Source: Sinorhizobium americanum (GTDB lineage: Bacteria > Pseudomonadota > Alphaproteobacteria > Rhizobiales > Rhizobiaceae). Taken from it: a DNA stretch of 64,000 nucleotides. The translations under genes and the position numbers were made by a program. Positions 28,182 to 37,374 of the stretch are shown here, in pieces. Numbering within the stretch: the first letter of the stretch is position 1; each line of letters opens with the position of its first letter. The notes under the pieces are model-generated. The model saw only the letters and a list, made by a program, of their open reading frames with translations. It made no database searches and was not told the DNA's origin. The stretch covers positions 45,144 to 109,143 of the forward strand of contig NZ_LNQC01000038.1 of assembly GCF_001651855.1 (NCBI RefSeq), given 5' to 3'.

Positions 28182-28340
28182 TCGAAGCGATGCACCTCCT
28201 CCCGCAACGCTTCGAAATTCAGATGGCCCACTCCTCCTCCCAAGGGACGTCTGTTGGAACGGCGGCACTCCTCCTCCCAAGTCGCTGTTCGGTTCTTTTA
28301 GGAAAGCCTGCCGCACCTCCTCCCGCGGCAGGCTTTTCTA
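28182..28340 (+). ncRNA. Multi-hairpin sRNA with CCUCCUCCC loops (cuckoo/ar14 type)
   Basis: Four successive hairpins each carry CCTCCTCCC in the loop. Hairpin 1 is TCGAAGCG/CGCTTCGA (28182-28215). Hairpin 2 is AGATGGCCC/GGGACGTCT with one mismatch (28221-28252). Hairpin 3 is GAACGGCG/CGCTGTTC with one G-U pair (28257-28290). Hairpin 4 is AAAGCCTGCCGC/GCGGCAGGCTTT (28303-28336) followed by TTTTC, which also serves as terminator. Loops of this sequence are complementary to Shine-Dalgarno sites and mark the cuckoo/ar14 sRNAs of rhizobia, which are thought to bind mRNA ribosome sites. The 5' end is not certain; the transcript may begin up to about 100 bases upstream, where another hairpin (TGCAGCT/AGCTGCA, 28110-28130) lies. 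Confidence 0.75.
28303..28340 (+). terminator. Rho-independent terminator of the sRNA
   Basis: A 12-bp perfect stem (AAAGCCTGCCGC with GCGGCAGGCTTT) and a 10-base loop, followed by TTTTCT. It ends 18 bases before the convergent dinB stop codon. Confidence 0.8.
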
Positions 28341-28357
28341 TTTCGGGGCGATGGACC

Positions 28358-29455
28358 TCAGAGCCCGAGATCAAGTTGGGACTGCGGTTGCGCATCGCCG
28401 ATTTCCGGGGCCGTTAGCGTTGAAAGCGTGACGCCGAGCAGCCGCACTGGCCGCTTGAATGGATAGACGGTCGCCAAGAGGTCCGATGCTGCAGCAAGGA
28501 TTTCGGGAACGCCCGCAAGCGCGACTGACCCAGTTCGGCTGCGCGTCGCCTGGGTGAAGTGCGAGTATTTGATTTTTACCGTCACCGTCTTGCCGCTGAT
28601 GCCTTGCGCTTCGCAGTAGCGCCAGACCTTTTCGGCAAGGGGTTTCAGCTCCGCCGTCGCCAGATCGAGATCAGCGATGTCCTCGACGAAGGTATCCTCC
28701 GCGCCCACGGACTTGCGGATCCGATTGGGCTTCACCTGGCGCTCGTCGATGCCACGGGCGATGCCATAGAAATACGGACCCGACTTGCCGAAATGCTCCA
28801 CCAGGAATTCAAGCGTCTTCTCCTTGAGATCGAGTCCGGTCTCGATCCCATATTTCCGCATGCGCTCCGCAGTCGCCGGCCCGACACCATGGAATTTCTT
28901 GACGGGGAGGGCCTCGACGAAGGCCGGTCCGTTCTTCGGCGTGATCACGGCCTGGCCGTTGGGTTTGTTGAGGTCGCTTGCCATCTTGGCGAGGAACTTG
29001 TTGTAGGAGATGCCGGCCGACGCGTTGAGCCCGGTGACCGCTTTGATCTTGGCACGGATTTCCAGTGCGATCTCGGTGGCGATGTCCATGCCTTTCAGGT
29101 TCTCGGTGACATCGAGATAGGCTTCGTCGAGCGACAGCGGCTCGATGAGCGGCGTATATTCCGCGAAGATTTCCCGGATTTGCTGGGACACGGCCTTGTA
29201 GACGTCGAAGCGCGGCGGCACGAAGATCAGCTCCGGGCATTTTCGTTTCGCGGTCACCGACGGCATGGCCGAATGGACGCCGAAAGCGCGCGCCTCGTAG
29301 CTCGCCGCCGCCACCACGCCGCGCGCCGCCGGATGGCCGACCGCAACGGGCTTTTCACGAAGCTCCGGGTTATCCCGCTGCTCGACCGATGCGTAAAAAG
29401 CGTCCATGTCCAGATGGACGATTTTTCGGACGGGGGTTGGACTCATGTCGTTCAT
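28358..29455 (-). CDS. dinB: DNA polymerase IV (Y-family, DinB)
   Basis: A 365-residue Y-family polymerase. The first catalytic motif is [15 protein letters not shown] near the N-terminus, and [11 protein letters not shown] holds the second pair of acidic residues. The palm, fingers, thumb ([32 protein letters not shown] as HhH) and little-finger regions are complete. It performs error-prone bypass of DNA lesions. The ATG at 29455 ([18 protein letters not shown]) is chosen over an upstream one at 29473; 29446 is possible too. A LexA-like site lies 54 bases upstream. It is divergent from ligD, which fits a DNA-damage block. Confidence 0.92.
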   Translation of the reverse strand: MNDMSPTPVRKIVHLDMDAFYASVEQRDNPELREKPVAVGHPAARGVVAAASYEARAFGVHSAMPSVTAKRKCPELIFVPPRFDVYKAVSQQIREIFAEYTPLIEPLSLDEAYLDVTENLKGMDIATEIALEIRAKIKAVTGLNASAGISYNKFLAKMASDLNKPNGQAVITPKNGPAFVEALPVKKFHGVGPATAERMRKYGIETGLDLKEKTLEFLVEHFGKSGPYFYGIARGIDERQVKPNRIRKSVGAEDTFVEDIADLDLATAELKPLAEKVWRYCEAQGISGKTVTVKIKYSHFTQATRSRTGSVALAGVPEILAAASDLLATVYPFKRPVRLLGVTLSTLTAPEIGDAQPQSQLDLGL

Positions 29456-29508
29456 GGCGGCTTCGGCGATCACGATGGGCGCGGCATGTCATCTGGAAGG
29501 CGGCGCCG

Positions 29509-29523
29509 AAACAAATAGAGAAC
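29509..29523. promoter_or_regulatory. Degenerate LexA box upstream of dinB
   Basis: On the minus strand the sequence reads GTTC-TCTATTT-GTTT, one base from the alphaproteobacterial LexA consensus GTTC-N7-GTTC. It is 54 bases before the dinB start, the same kind of distance as the perfect box before imuA. The other divergent gene, ligD, starts at 29679. Confidence 0.5.
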
Positions 29524-29678
29524 ATAGCAGTCTTTGCCGCGAGATCAACTATTTCAACTGGCCCGGGGCCTATGTCCGCGAAACTCCGGACCGCCCGCGG
29601 CGTTGTCGTCTTGTGAGCTTCGACAATCAGGAGGCAGACGTCGGCGCCGCCGCTCGTGCTGCTGGAGGATGCCGCGAA

Positions 29679-32315
29679 ATGGACGACAATCTTTCCAAAT
29701 ACCGTGCCAAGCGCGATTTCAAAAAGACCAGCGAACCGAGCGGTGAGGCGCAGGTCAAGCCGTCGAACCGCCGTCGGTTCGTGATCCAGAAGCACGACGC
29801 CACCCGGCTCCATTATGACCTGAGGCTCGAGCTCGACGGGGTGTTCAAATCCTGGGCGGTGACCAAGGGGCCGTCGCTCGATCCACATGACAAGCGCCTG
29901 GCGGTCGAGGTCGAAGATCACCCGCTCGACTATGGCGACTTCGAAGGCACGATCCCCAAGGGTCAATATGGCGGCGGCACGGTGATGTTGTGGGATCGCG
30001 GCTACTGGGAACCGGAGGGTCGCAAGTCACCAGAAGAGGCCTTGAAGAAGGGCGACTTCAAGTTCACGCTTCATGGCAAGCGGCTACACGGCAGTTTCGT
30101 CCTGGTGCGGATGCGCAACGATCGCGATGGCGGCAAGCGAACCAACTGGCTGCTGATCAAGCATCACGACGATCATTCGGTCGAGGAGAATGGCGCGGCG
30201 GTCCTTGAGGAGAACCCGACTTCGGTCGCCTCCGGCCGCAGCATGGAGCAGATCGCGGAGGGCGAGGGCCGCAAACCGAGACCGTTCATGATGGCGAAGG
30301 CGAATGTCGAGGCGGATGCTGTCTGGGACAGCAAGCATGGCCTGGCGGCCGACGAGCGCAAGAAGAGATCGCGGAAGGATGTCGTGACCTCCACGGCAGC
30401 CGACCTGCCGCACTTCATCGCGCCGCAGCTCTGCGAGACGCTTTCGCGGCCGCCGGCCGGTGCCGACTGGCTGCATGAGATCAAGTTCGACGGCTATCGG
30501 ATTCAAATGCGCGTCGCCGAGGGCAAGGTGACGCTGAAGACGCGCAAGGGGCTCGACTGGACCGCGAAATATCCAGAGACCGCTGATGCTGCATCCGAAC
30601 TGCCCGATTGCATCATCGATGGCGAAATCTGCGCCCTCGACGACAATGGCGCACCGGATTTCGCAGCACTCCAGGCCGCGCTCTCGGAAGGCAAGACCGG
30701 TGACCTTGTCTATTTCGCCTTCGACCTGCTGTTCGATGGCGGAGAGGATTTGCGGTCGACGCGCCTGCTCGAGCGAAAGGAGCGGCTGGAAAACCTTCTC
30801 ACCGATACCGGCGATGATCCTCGCATCCGCTACGTCGAACATTTCGAATCGGGTGGCGACGCCGTGCTGCGCTCCGCCTGCAAGCTGCACCTCGAGGGCA
30901 TCATCTCAAAGCAGATGGACGCACCGTATCAGTCCGGCCGCACCGACACTTGGGCGAAGTCGAAATGCCGGGCTGGACACGAGGTGGTGATTGGCGGTTA
31001 CGCCAAGACCAACGGCAAGTTCCGCTCTCTCCTGGTCGGCGTTCACCGCGGCGATCACTTTGTCTATGTCGGCCGTGTCGGAACCGGCTACGGCGCCAAG
31101 AAGGTGCAGACGCTGCTTCCGAGACTTAAGGGACTGGAGACGGCCAGATCGCCGTTCACCGGTATTGGCGCTCCGAAGAAGCAGGCCGAGGTTGTCTGGG
31201 TGAAGCCCGAGCTTGTCGCTGAAATCGAATTCGAAGGTTGGACTGCTGACGGCCTTGTCCGTCAGGCGGCCTTCAAAGGTCTGCGCCAGGACAAGCCGGC
31301 GAAAGAGGTCGAGGCCGAGAAGCCGGCGACACCCGCCAAGACCCACACATCCGAGCCGGCGCCGAGCGCAAAGACGAGGGCCGTTCACCGCAAAGGCGCG
31401 AAGAGCGAAGTAATGGGCGTCCTGATCTCCAGTCCCGGCAAACCGCTCTGGCCGGACGCCGGCGATGGCGAGCCGGTCACAAAGGAAGACCTTGCCCGCT
31501 ATCATGAAGCTGTCGGCACCTGGCTCATCGATCATATCAAGGGACGGCCCTGCTCGATCATTCGAGCGCCGGACGGCATTGGCGGCGAGCAGTTCTTTCA
31601 GCGACATGCGATGCCCGGCACGTCCAATCTGCTGGAACTGGTGAAGGTCTTCGGCGACAGGAAGCCCTACCTTCAGATCGACCGGATCGAGGGGCTCGCG
31701 GCGATCGCCCAGATCGGCGGTATCGAATTGCATCCGTGGAACTGCGAACCCGGCAAGCCGGAAGTGCCCGGCCGTCTGGTGTTCGATCTCGATCCTGGTC
31801 CCGACGTGCCTTTTGCTGCTGTGGTTTCGGCCGCGCGCGAGATGCGCGATCGGCTGGATGAACTTGGCCTCGTCAGTTTCTGCAAGACCACGGGCGGCAA
31901 AGGGCTGCATGTCGTCACGCCCTTCGCGGTGAATAAGCGCAAGCCTCTGTCATGGGCCGAGGCCAAGGGATTCGCGCATGATGTCTGCCTTGAGATGGCT
32001 CGCGACAATCCCGACCTCTATCTCATCAAGATGAGCAAGATCCTTCGCGGTGGCCGCATTTTCCTCGATTATCTCCGCAACGATCGCATGGCGACCGCTG
32101 TGGCGCCGCTCTCGCCGCGCGCGCGGCCCGGCGCCACAGTCTCGATGCCGCTCAACTGGACGCAGGTGAAGTCCGATCTCGATCCGAAGCGGTTTACCGT
32201 CCGCACCGTGCCGGCGCTGCTTGCGAAGACCACTGCCTGGCAGGACTATTGTGATGGCGAGCGTCCGCTCGAGCAGGCGATCAAGCGCCTCGGAAAATCA
32301 AGACGGGCCGCGTGA
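29679..32315 (+). CDS. ligD: Multifunctional DNA ligase D (phosphoesterase-ligase-polymerase)
   Basis: An 878-residue LigD. The N-terminal part (about 30-190; [18 protein letters not shown]) is the 3'-phosphoesterase domain. The ATP-dependent ligase domain follows, with the nucleotidyl lysine K269 in EIKFDGYR. A Lys/Pro/Ala linker near 545-575 leads to the C-terminal PrimPol domain ([29 protein letters not shown]). All three NHEJ activities are thus present. The ATG at 29679 with GGAGG 10 bases upstream is chosen; the frame is open for 270 more bases opposite dinB. It works with Ku, whose two genes are 5 kb downstream on the other strand. Confidence 0.92.
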   Translation: MDDNLSKYRAKRDFKKTSEPSGEAQVKPSNRRRFVIQKHDATRLHYDLRLELDGVFKSWAVTKGPSLDPHDKRLAVEVEDHPLDYGDFEGTIPKGQYGGGTVMLWDRGYWEPEGRKSPEEALKKGDFKFTLHGKRLHGSFVLVRMRNDRDGGKRTNWLLIKHHDDHSVEENGAAVLEENPTSVASGRSMEQIAEGEGRKPRPFMMAKANVEADAVWDSKHGLAADERKKRSRKDVVTSTAADLPHFIAPQLCETLSRPPAGADWLHEIKFDGYRIQMRVAEGKVTLKTRKGLDWTAKYPETADAASELPDCIIDGEICALDDNGAPDFAALQAALSEGKTGDLVYFAFDLLFDGGEDLRSTRLLERKERLENLLTDTGDDPRIRYVEHFESGGDAVLRSACKLHLEGIISKQMDAPYQSGRTDTWAKSKCRAGHEVVIGGYAKTNGKFRSLLVGVHRGDHFVYVGRVGTGYGAKKVQTLLPRLKGLETARSPFTGIGAPKKQAEVVWVKPELVAEIEFEGWTADGLVRQAAFKGLRQDKPAKEVEAEKPATPAKTHTSEPAPSAKTRAVHRKGAKSEVMGVLISSPGKPLWPDAGDGEPVTKEDLARYHEAVGTWLIDHIKGRPCSIIRAPDGIGGEQFFQRHAMPGTSNLLELVKVFGDRKPYLQIDRIEGLAAIAQIGGIELHPWNCEPGKPEVPGRLVFDLDPGPDVPFAAVVSAAREMRDRLDELGLVSFCKTTGGKGLHVVTPFAVNKRKPLSWAEAKGFAHDVCLEMARDNPDLYLIKMSKILRGGRIFLDYLRNDRMATAVAPLSPRARPGATVSMPLNWTQVKSDLDPKRFTVRTVPALLAKTTAWQDYCDGERPLEQAIKRLGKSRRAA

Positions 32316-32345
32316 TTCCTAGGGGGCTGGCCCGGACCATGACCG

Positions 32346-33260
32346 ATGGACGAAGAAACGAAAGACCAATCTTCCACGCCCGCGCGTGTGGGTGCGACGA
32401 CCGACCTGCCGCATGACCGCATGACGCTTGCACGGTTTCGGGAGGCGTTCCCGCGTGCCCGCTGGAGCGACAGGCTGAACGCATGGTTCGTTCCGGGTCG
32501 CACCGCCGAAAAACGCATCAGCCGCTGGCTGGCCGAGATGGAGGCGGAGGCCGATAGATTCGCTGATGAGAAAGGCAGGGACGCGTTCGCCTTCGATCCG
32601 ATCGAAAGCCGCTATCTCGAGGCGACGCCCGCCACGTTGCAGATCCAGACACCCTATTCACGCACTGTCGTCAACGAGATCCGGGAAATTCCGCACGCGC
32701 GCTGGGACGCCGATCACCGGCTATGGACCGTTCCTTACCGCTCGTTCGATGAACTCCGCAAGCGATGGCCCACGATCGAGGCGGCGGCCGAGCGCAATGA
32801 GCCGGAAGCACGGCGGGCCCGGCGCGAAGCGATCAAGGGAACGCAAGAAGACGAGGCATCCAGGGCGAGGATGAGGGAGCGGCGGCGGAAACGCTATCCC
32901 GTTCCTGTCGATGATGCTCCGCCCTTCGAGCGCGCGGTCGGCACGCATGTCGGCGTCGTCTTCTTCATCGGCATCGACGGCGAGCTGGCCGACCCGGCGA
33001 CGGTCAGCACGTTCTACTTCCCCGCCGCAGATGGCGAGGAATTTGTCTGGGCGTCCTGGCGATCGGGTTCACTGGAAGAACTGGTGACGACCTGGCCCGC
33101 ACGAATGCCGCCTATCGAGCGCGAGCTCAAAAGGGGCTGGTGGATGCCGACGCTGGAGGAACTGCGGATCGCCCGGCGCGACGCCAAATCCAGGCGACGG
33201 GCCAGAGAGCGTAAGGACAAGAAAGATGCTCCCGGTGAAAAACCAGCAGACAGCGCTTGA
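32346..33260 (+). CDS. Hypothetical protein with HARP-like repeats
   Basis: A 304-residue basic protein. Two segments resemble the HARP (SMARCAL1-type) domain: RFREAFPRARWSDRLNAWFVP at about 28-48 and REIPHARWDADHRLWTVPY at about 113-131. These bind DNA in annealing helicases. The C-terminus is charged (RARERKDKKDA). It starts 30 bases after ligD and on the same strand, so it is likely cotranscribed with the NHEJ ligase. A DNA-structure-binding accessory role is inferred. The 3' end overlaps the next gene by 35 bases. Confidence 0.65.
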   Translation: MDEETKDQSSTPARVGATTDLPHDRMTLARFREAFPRARWSDRLNAWFVPGRTAEKRISRWLAEMEAEADRFADEKGRDAFAFDPIESRYLEATPATLQIQTPYSRTVVNEIREIPHARWDADHRLWTVPYRSFDELRKRWPTIEAAAERNEPEARRARREAIKGTQEDEASRARMRERRRKRYPVPVDDAPPFERAVGTHVGVVFFIGIDGELADPATVSTFYFPAADGEEFVWASWRSGSLEELVTTWPARMPPIERELKRGWWMPTLEELRIARRDAKSRRRARERKDKKDAPGEKPADSA

Positions 33261-33744
33261 GGAGTTCCGGAGCATGCCGCCCATCGCGCCGCGCGAAATG
33301 GTCGGGCTTTGGAAAGGACACGGCATCCCGACGGGGCATCCATTCGACGGTGTACTCGAAAATCTCGGCTGGTTCGGCAAACGGTTCACACCGGAGATGC
33401 GCGCCGATGCCTTGCTGTTTCGATCGGGGGACCGGAGGCTGGTCGCGGTTGATCCCAAGTGGATCCCGCTTCGGCTGGCGTTGCGTTTTCATGAAGTTGG
33501 TAGAATGCGCATGGCAAGTAACCTGTTTTCCTATCTCCAGCGTCGTCTTCGGGCGAAAGGTCCGGTCGCTTCCATGAAGACCATGGTGTTTGGCGGCGTC
33601 GAGAGCGCGGCCATGGTCTATGACGATCAACCCATTGTCGATCATTTTCGACGGATCGATGCGGAGATGATCATGGGCGCGATGACCATCAAGGGCGACG
33701 AGCGGATCTATTTCTTCGAGCTCCAGCGTGTCGACGGACCTTGA
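33226..33744 (+). CDS. GXWXG/DUF4334 domain protein
   Basis: A 172-residue protein with the GLWKGHGIPTGHP motif (GXWXG domain) at about 27-39, NLGWFGKRF, and a DUF4334 C-terminal half with KTMVFGGVESAAMVYDDQPIVDHFR. The family is common in soil bacteria; the fold is calycin-like and the ligand is unknown. It overlaps the upstream HARP-like gene by 35 bases and is followed by a strong terminator, so it ends the ligD transcript. A GTG at 33235 is a possible later start. Confidence 0.75.
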   Translation: MLPVKNQQTALEEFRSMPPIAPREMVGLWKGHGIPTGHPFDGVLENLGWFGKRFTPEMRADALLFRSGDRRLVAVDPKWIPLRLALRFHEVGRMRMASNLFSYLQRRLRAKGPVASMKTMVFGGVESAAMVYDDQPIVDHFRRIDAEMIMGAMTIKGDERIYFFELQRVDGP

Positions 33745-33837
33745 CATGCGTGCAGCCGGTCATCATCTGTCGCTCACACCCGTATCGATGATCGCCTTGC
33801 CGGGCAGCTTGTCTGCAGCGCGGTCGTCCGGGTCCGA

Positions 33838-33875
33838 CAGGGCGCTCCCCGCAAGGGTCGAGCGCCCTGTTTTTT
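33838..33875 (+). terminator. Rho-independent terminator
   Basis: CAGGGCGCTC and GAGCGCCCTG form a 10-bp perfect stem around a 12-base loop, followed by six T residues. It lies 94 bases after the DUF4334 stop and probably ends the ligD transcript. Confidence 0.8.
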
Positions 33876-33961
33876 ATCGGCAGGGCTTCCCAAATCTCGG
33901 TGGTGTCATACTGAGAACCATTACGGTTCCTAAGGGTTCGCCTCGTCAGGAGGTCCAAGCT

Positions 33962-34174
33962 ATGAAGCCTGAACAATTCCTTGAACGCTGGAAAACGGAG
34001 CATATCGATAGCGGCACGCAGCAGAGCGACGCGTCGAGGCTGGTCGAGGATCTTCTCGCCGACGCCGAGAAGGAGGGCATCAGTCGCAACATGCTGGTGG
34101 AAGCGGCCGGCAGCGGGCTCGTCAACTATATCGTTGGCGCTATCAAAGAGGCGGTCGAGGAGGAGCTCCGGTAG
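33962..34174 (+). CDS. DUF768 domain protein
   Basis: A 70-residue helical protein of the DUF768 type, a small family found mainly in Rhizobiales. Typical features are the FLERWKTEHI start, the VEDLLADAEKEGISRNML helix and the acidic C-terminus (IKEAVEEELR). Function unknown. CAGGAGG lies 9 bases before the ATG. Upstream there is a GAACC/GGTTC inverted repeat at about 33911-33926 that may be a regulatory site. Confidence 0.7.
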   Translation: MKPEQFLERWKTEHIDSGTQQSDASRLVEDLLADAEKEGISRNMLVEAAGSGLVNYIVGAIKEAVEEELR

Positions 34175-34209
34175 CGGTCATTCGCGGCGCGGCTCGCCAC
34201 CCCCGCCTT

Positions 34210-35253
34210 TCAGAGGGTCGCCCGTTCGCTCATGTCAAACACCGCGGCATTGTCCTGAACCTCGCGAAGGCCCTTGTAGGATGCGTGGCGCAGGCTCCCG
34301 TCATGGGTCCAGCCACGAAACTCGATCTCCGCGATCAAGGTCGGCTGGGCAAAGACCAGGTTCTTGCCCTTGAGCGGCACGGCCGGTTTGCTTGTCTTCA
34401 GCCGGTCGAGCGTCTTGCGCAAATACTCGGCATCCTTGGTGTTAAACCCCGTTCCGACCGAGCCGACATAGACCCAGTCATGTCCTTTGCGGCCGGCGAG
34501 AAGCAGGCTGCCAAGCCCGCCGCGGGCAGTCAGCGACTGCTCGTAGCCGATGATCATGAAGCTTTCGCTCTGGACGCATTTGATCTTCAGCCAGTCACCG
34601 GTGCGGCCGGAGCGGTAGGGCCGATCCCGGTGCTTGGCAATGATCCCCTCGAGCCCCATCGAGCAGGCTTTCGCGAGAAATGCTGCGCCATCACCATAGA
34701 CTTCCTCCGACAATTGGATGGCGCAGCTGGAGCCGTCAAGAAAGCCTTCGAGCAGATGCCGGCGCACGGAGAGTTCGGTTCCCGTAAGGTCGTGGCCATC
34801 GAAATAAAGTAGGTCGAACGCAAAAAACACCGACTCCGTCGACGAACGCCTGCCGCCACGCCCGCCAAGCGAGCGCTGCAGCGCCCCGAAATCGGACCGT
34901 CCTTGCTCATCGAGCACGACGGCCTCGCCATCGAGGATGGCGGTCCCGACACCGAGCTTGCTGGCGGCCTCGGCGATTGCAGGGAAACGATGCGTCCAGT
35001 CGTGGCCGCCGCGGGTGATGATCCTGACACCCTTCGGCTCGATATGGATTGCCAGGCGATAGCCGTCCCACTTCACCTCGAACGCCCAATCCGGCCCTTT
35101 CGGCGGGACCGGCTTCAGGAGCGCCAGGCAGGGCTCGATGCGCTCGGGCATCGGGTCGAACGGAAGATTGGGCTGTGCCGGGTCGTGCGGCCGGGCGGGT
35201 TTGGACTTGGCGACGGAATCATCCTGCAGCAACGGTTTGGCGCGACGGCTCAT
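34210..35253 (-). CDS. ATP-dependent DNA ligase (stand-alone LigD ligase domain)
   Basis: A 347-residue ligase. The nucleotidyl lysine is K61 in EVKWDGYR, followed by motif III (FFAFDLLYFDG), motif IV (GLEGIIAKHRDRPY) and motif V (WLKIKC), then the OB-fold region (GSVGTGF, EIEFRGWTHDG). Polymerase and phosphoesterase domains are absent, unlike the full LigD at 29679. Its ATG overlaps the stop of the upstream ku gene, so this is a ku-ku-ligase operon. Rhizobia often have several such ligases; this one probably serves NHEJ with its own Ku. Confidence 0.88.
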   Translation of the reverse strand: MSRRAKPLLQDDSVAKSKPARPHDPAQPNLPFDPMPERIEPCLALLKPVPPKGPDWAFEVKWDGYRLAIHIEPKGVRIITRGGHDWTHRFPAIAEAASKLGVGTAILDGEAVVLDEQGRSDFGALQRSLGGRGGRRSSTESVFFAFDLLYFDGHDLTGTELSVRRHLLEGFLDGSSCAIQLSEEVYGDGAAFLAKACSMGLEGIIAKHRDRPYRSGRTGDWLKIKCVQSESFMIIGYEQSLTARGGLGSLLLAGRKGHDWVYVGSVGTGFNTKDAEYLRKTLDRLKTSKPAVPLKGKNLVFAQPTLIAEIEFRGWTHDGSLRHASYKGLREVQDNAAVFDMSERATL

Positions 35254-36056
35254 TTGGTCGCCCGTTTCTCAGCCGCGACTGACTTCCGCAAAGCGTCCAT
35301 GATGTTGACGACATTGCTCGGCGACGACGAAGGTGCTGTCTTGCCTTTGGCCTTCTGCGGCTTCAACGCCTTCTTCTTGGCCGCGATGATCTCGAGCAGC
35401 CGTTCCTGGACCGGGTCGGCGACCAATTTCGGGCTCCAGTCCTTCGTCTGCTTTTTGATCAGCTGCTCGACGAGCGGCATCATCTCGGAGTCGGCTTTCT
35501 CATCGCCGATCGCCTCGAAATAAGTGTCTTCATCGCGGACTTCATCGCCATAGCGTAGTGTCCAGAGGACGATACCCTTGCCGCGTGGCTCGAGCATGAC
35601 GGCGCGCTCCCGGCGCGAAATCACCAACCGGGAAATGCCGACCATGTTCTGAGCTTCCATCGCGTCGCGGATGACGGAAAACGCCTCCTGCCCGACAGGA
35701 TCGTTGGGCGAGAGATAATAGGGCGTGTCGAGCCAGATCCATTCGATGCTGTCGCGGGGCGTGAACGTCGAAATATCGATCGTTTTGGTGCTTTCGAGTG
35801 CCACATTCTCGAGCTCCTCGTCCTCAAGGATGACGTATTCGTTCTCACCGCGCTGATAGCCTTTGACCTCATCCTCTTCCTTGACCTCCTTCCCGGTCAC
35901 GGAGTCGACATAGCGGCTGACGACACGGTTCTGTGTTTGCCGATTGAGCGTATGGAAACGGACCTTATCGCTTTCTGACGTCGCCGGCATCATCTGCACC
36001 GGACAGGTGACCAGCGAGAGTTTCAGATAGCCTTTCCAATAGGGACGCAGGGCCAT
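35250..36056 (-). CDS. ku: Ku protein (second of two)
   Basis: A 268-residue bacterial Ku core protein. Diagnostic parts are PYWKGYLKLSLVTCPVQM at the N-terminus, FHTLNRQTQNRV, DTPYYLSP and KADSEMMPLVEQLI. It forms a ring on DNA ends and recruits LigD. The C-terminal tail (KALKPQKAKGKTAPSS) is basic, as usual. GGAGGT is 8 bases before the ATG. It lies 15 bases after the first ku and overlaps the ligase gene, forming one operon. Confidence 0.93.
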   Translation of the reverse strand: MALRPYWKGYLKLSLVTCPVQMMPATSESDKVRFHTLNRQTQNRVVSRYVDSVTGKEVKEEDEVKGYQRGENEYVILEDEELENVALESTKTIDISTFTPRDSIEWIWLDTPYYLSPNDPVGQEAFSVIRDAMEAQNMVGISRLVISRRERAVMLEPRGKGIVLWTLRYGDEVRDEDTYFEAIGDEKADSEMMPLVEQLIKKQTKDWSPKLVADPVQERLLEIIAAKKKALKPQKAKGKTAPSSSPSNVVNIMDALRKSVAAEKRATK

Positions 36057-36071
36057 GGCTGTGACCTCCGA

Positions 36072-36968
36072 TCAGCCGGCTCGCCGCGGCGGCGCCTGAG
36101 CTTGCTTTGCTTTCGCCGCGGGCTTGGCTGCCTTCTGGCGGCCGGCGCCGCGGTTGGCGTTGGCGGCAGTGCGCTTCGGTTTCGTCACTTTCGCACCGAT
36201 GCCGGCGCTCTCGCGCAGAGCCTGCAAGAGATCGCTGGGCCTGGAGGCGACCGGCGCCTGTCTCTTCGGCAGCGAGCGGCCCTCGATCTTGGCCTTCACC
36301 AGTTCCGCCACCGCCGCTTCGTAGCGGTCGTCAAAGGTGCTTGCGTCGAAACTGCCTTTCTTGGTGCCGATGATGTGCTCGGCGAGCTCGAGCATTTCCC
36401 CTCCGATCTTCATATCAGGCATGTCGTCGAACGCCTCCTCCGAAGAGCGCACCTCGTAATCGAAGTTCAGCGTCGAGGCGATCAAGCCCTTGCCATGGGC
36501 GCGAATGAGCACGGTGCGCACCCGGCGAAATAGAACGGTTCGCGCGATAGCAGCCACCCCTTGCTTTTTCATGCCGTCGCGGAGAAGCAGAAAGGCGTCC
36601 CGGCCCATCTTGTCGGGCGCCAGGTAATAGGGCTTGTCGAAGTAGGTCGTATCGATCTGCGAGCAGGGAATGAAGGCGTCGATCTTCAGGGTCTTGTCGC
36701 TGTCGGGAATGGCGGCGGCGACCTCGTCGGTTTCGAGCACGACATATTGGCCGTTCTCGACCTCATAGCCCTTGACCTGGTCCTCGCGCTCGACCGGATC
36801 ACCGGTCTCGCTGTCGATGAACTCCCGCTTGACCCGATTGCCGGTCTTGCGATTGAGCGTATTGAAGGCGATGCGCTCCGAGGATGATGCGGCCGTATAA
36901 AGCGCCACAGGACAGGTCACTTCCCCGAACTTGATGTAGCCTTTCCAATTCGCTCTTGGCCCAACCAT
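36072..36968 (-). CDS. ku: Ku protein (first of two)
   Basis: A 298-residue Ku. The core is similar in layout to its neighbour (NWKGYIKFGEVTCPVAL, FNTLNRKTGNRV, DKPYYLAPDKMG, KIGGEMLELAEHII). The C-terminal 50 residues are rich in Lys/Ala/Pro. The ATG at 36968 with GGGAGGT upstream is preferred to a start at 37004. The two Ku proteins differ clearly in sequence, so they may form heterodimers as reported for Sinorhizobium Ku3-Ku4 type pairs. It is first gene of the ku-ku-ligase operon. Confidence 0.93.
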   Translation of the reverse strand: MVGPRANWKGYIKFGEVTCPVALYTAASSSERIAFNTLNRKTGNRVKREFIDSETGDPVEREDQVKGYEVENGQYVVLETDEVAAAIPDSDKTLKIDAFIPCSQIDTTYFDKPYYLAPDKMGRDAFLLLRDGMKKQGVAAIARTVLFRRVRTVLIRAHGKGLIASTLNFDYEVRSSEEAFDDMPDMKIGGEMLELAEHIIGTKKGSFDASTFDDRYEAAVAELVKAKIEGRSLPKRQAPVASRPSDLLQALRESAGIGAKVTKPKRTAANANRGAGRQKAAKPAAKAKQAQAPPRRAG

Positions 36969-37002
36969 GACCCTGACCTCCCGAACGCAACTCAAGCGAT
37001 TC

Positions 37003-37027
37003 AAGCGAATCAGCGGCGAATCGTTCC
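37003..37027 (-). promoter_or_regulatory. Possible EcfG/RpoE2-type promoter of the ku operon
   Basis: Reading the minus strand, GGAAC is followed after 18 bases by TT, the spacing given for the RpoE2 general-stress promoters of Sinorhizobium. It lies 35 bases before the ku start. The -10 part is only loosely conserved (GCTT rather than CGTT), so this is tentative. Confidence 0.3.
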
Positions 37028-37166
37028 GAGTCGAAACGAATCATTTTTCAATAACTTAGCTGCGATCGCGTGCTCGTTTTGCGAGTCCCGCCTAGAGTCC
37101 TGATTCGGTGATCTTTTCGGGGCCACGCGCGTTTTCATGGAGGAACAACTTCAAGGGAGTCTCGTC

Positions 37167-37343
37167 GTGAGTAAGCGCGAACTGATCGATACCGGAACCG
37201 ACAAACGCTATGTCCGCCGTGACAAGAAAGGCAGGTTCAAGGAGAGCGACGACGTCTCGCGATCGCTGTCGGACGATGCCCGCCGCGATGCGAAACACGA
37301 GGCCAAACCGGGCCAGGGTGACAAAGGCGATCGCAAGCATTGA
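37167..37343 (+). CDS. Small charged hypothetical protein, divergent from ku
   Basis: A 58-residue, highly charged protein (RELIDTGTDKRYVRRDKKG and RFKESDDVSRSL), without a named domain. Similar short proteins are widespread in Rhizobiales. Start taken at the GTG at 37167, which has AAGGGAG 7 bases upstream. An ATG ten codons earlier lacks a clear ribosome site. Function unknown. Confidence 0.6.
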   Translation: MSKRELIDTGTDKRYVRRDKKGRFKESDDVSRSLSDDARRDAKHEAKPGQGDKGDRKH

Positions 37344-37374
37344 GACTAGGTAAAGCCTCTCAACTGGCCATCGG

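Noticed and set aside
28182..28340. Reading the four GGGAGGAGG copies on the minus strand as ribosome binding sites
   Set aside because: No start codons and frames follow them; the hairpins and terminator point to a plus-strand RNA.
28182..28340. CRISPR array (repeated CCTCCTCCC units)
   Set aside because: Repeats are only 9 bases, lie in hairpin loops, and spacers are irregular; no cas genes in the window.
28559..29518. A 319-codon open frame opposite dinB
   Set aside because: Mirror of dinB; low-complexity translation with no motif.
30906..31910. A 334-codon open frame opposite ligD
   Set aside because: Antisense to the conserved ligase/polymerase domains; long antisense frames are expected at this GC content.
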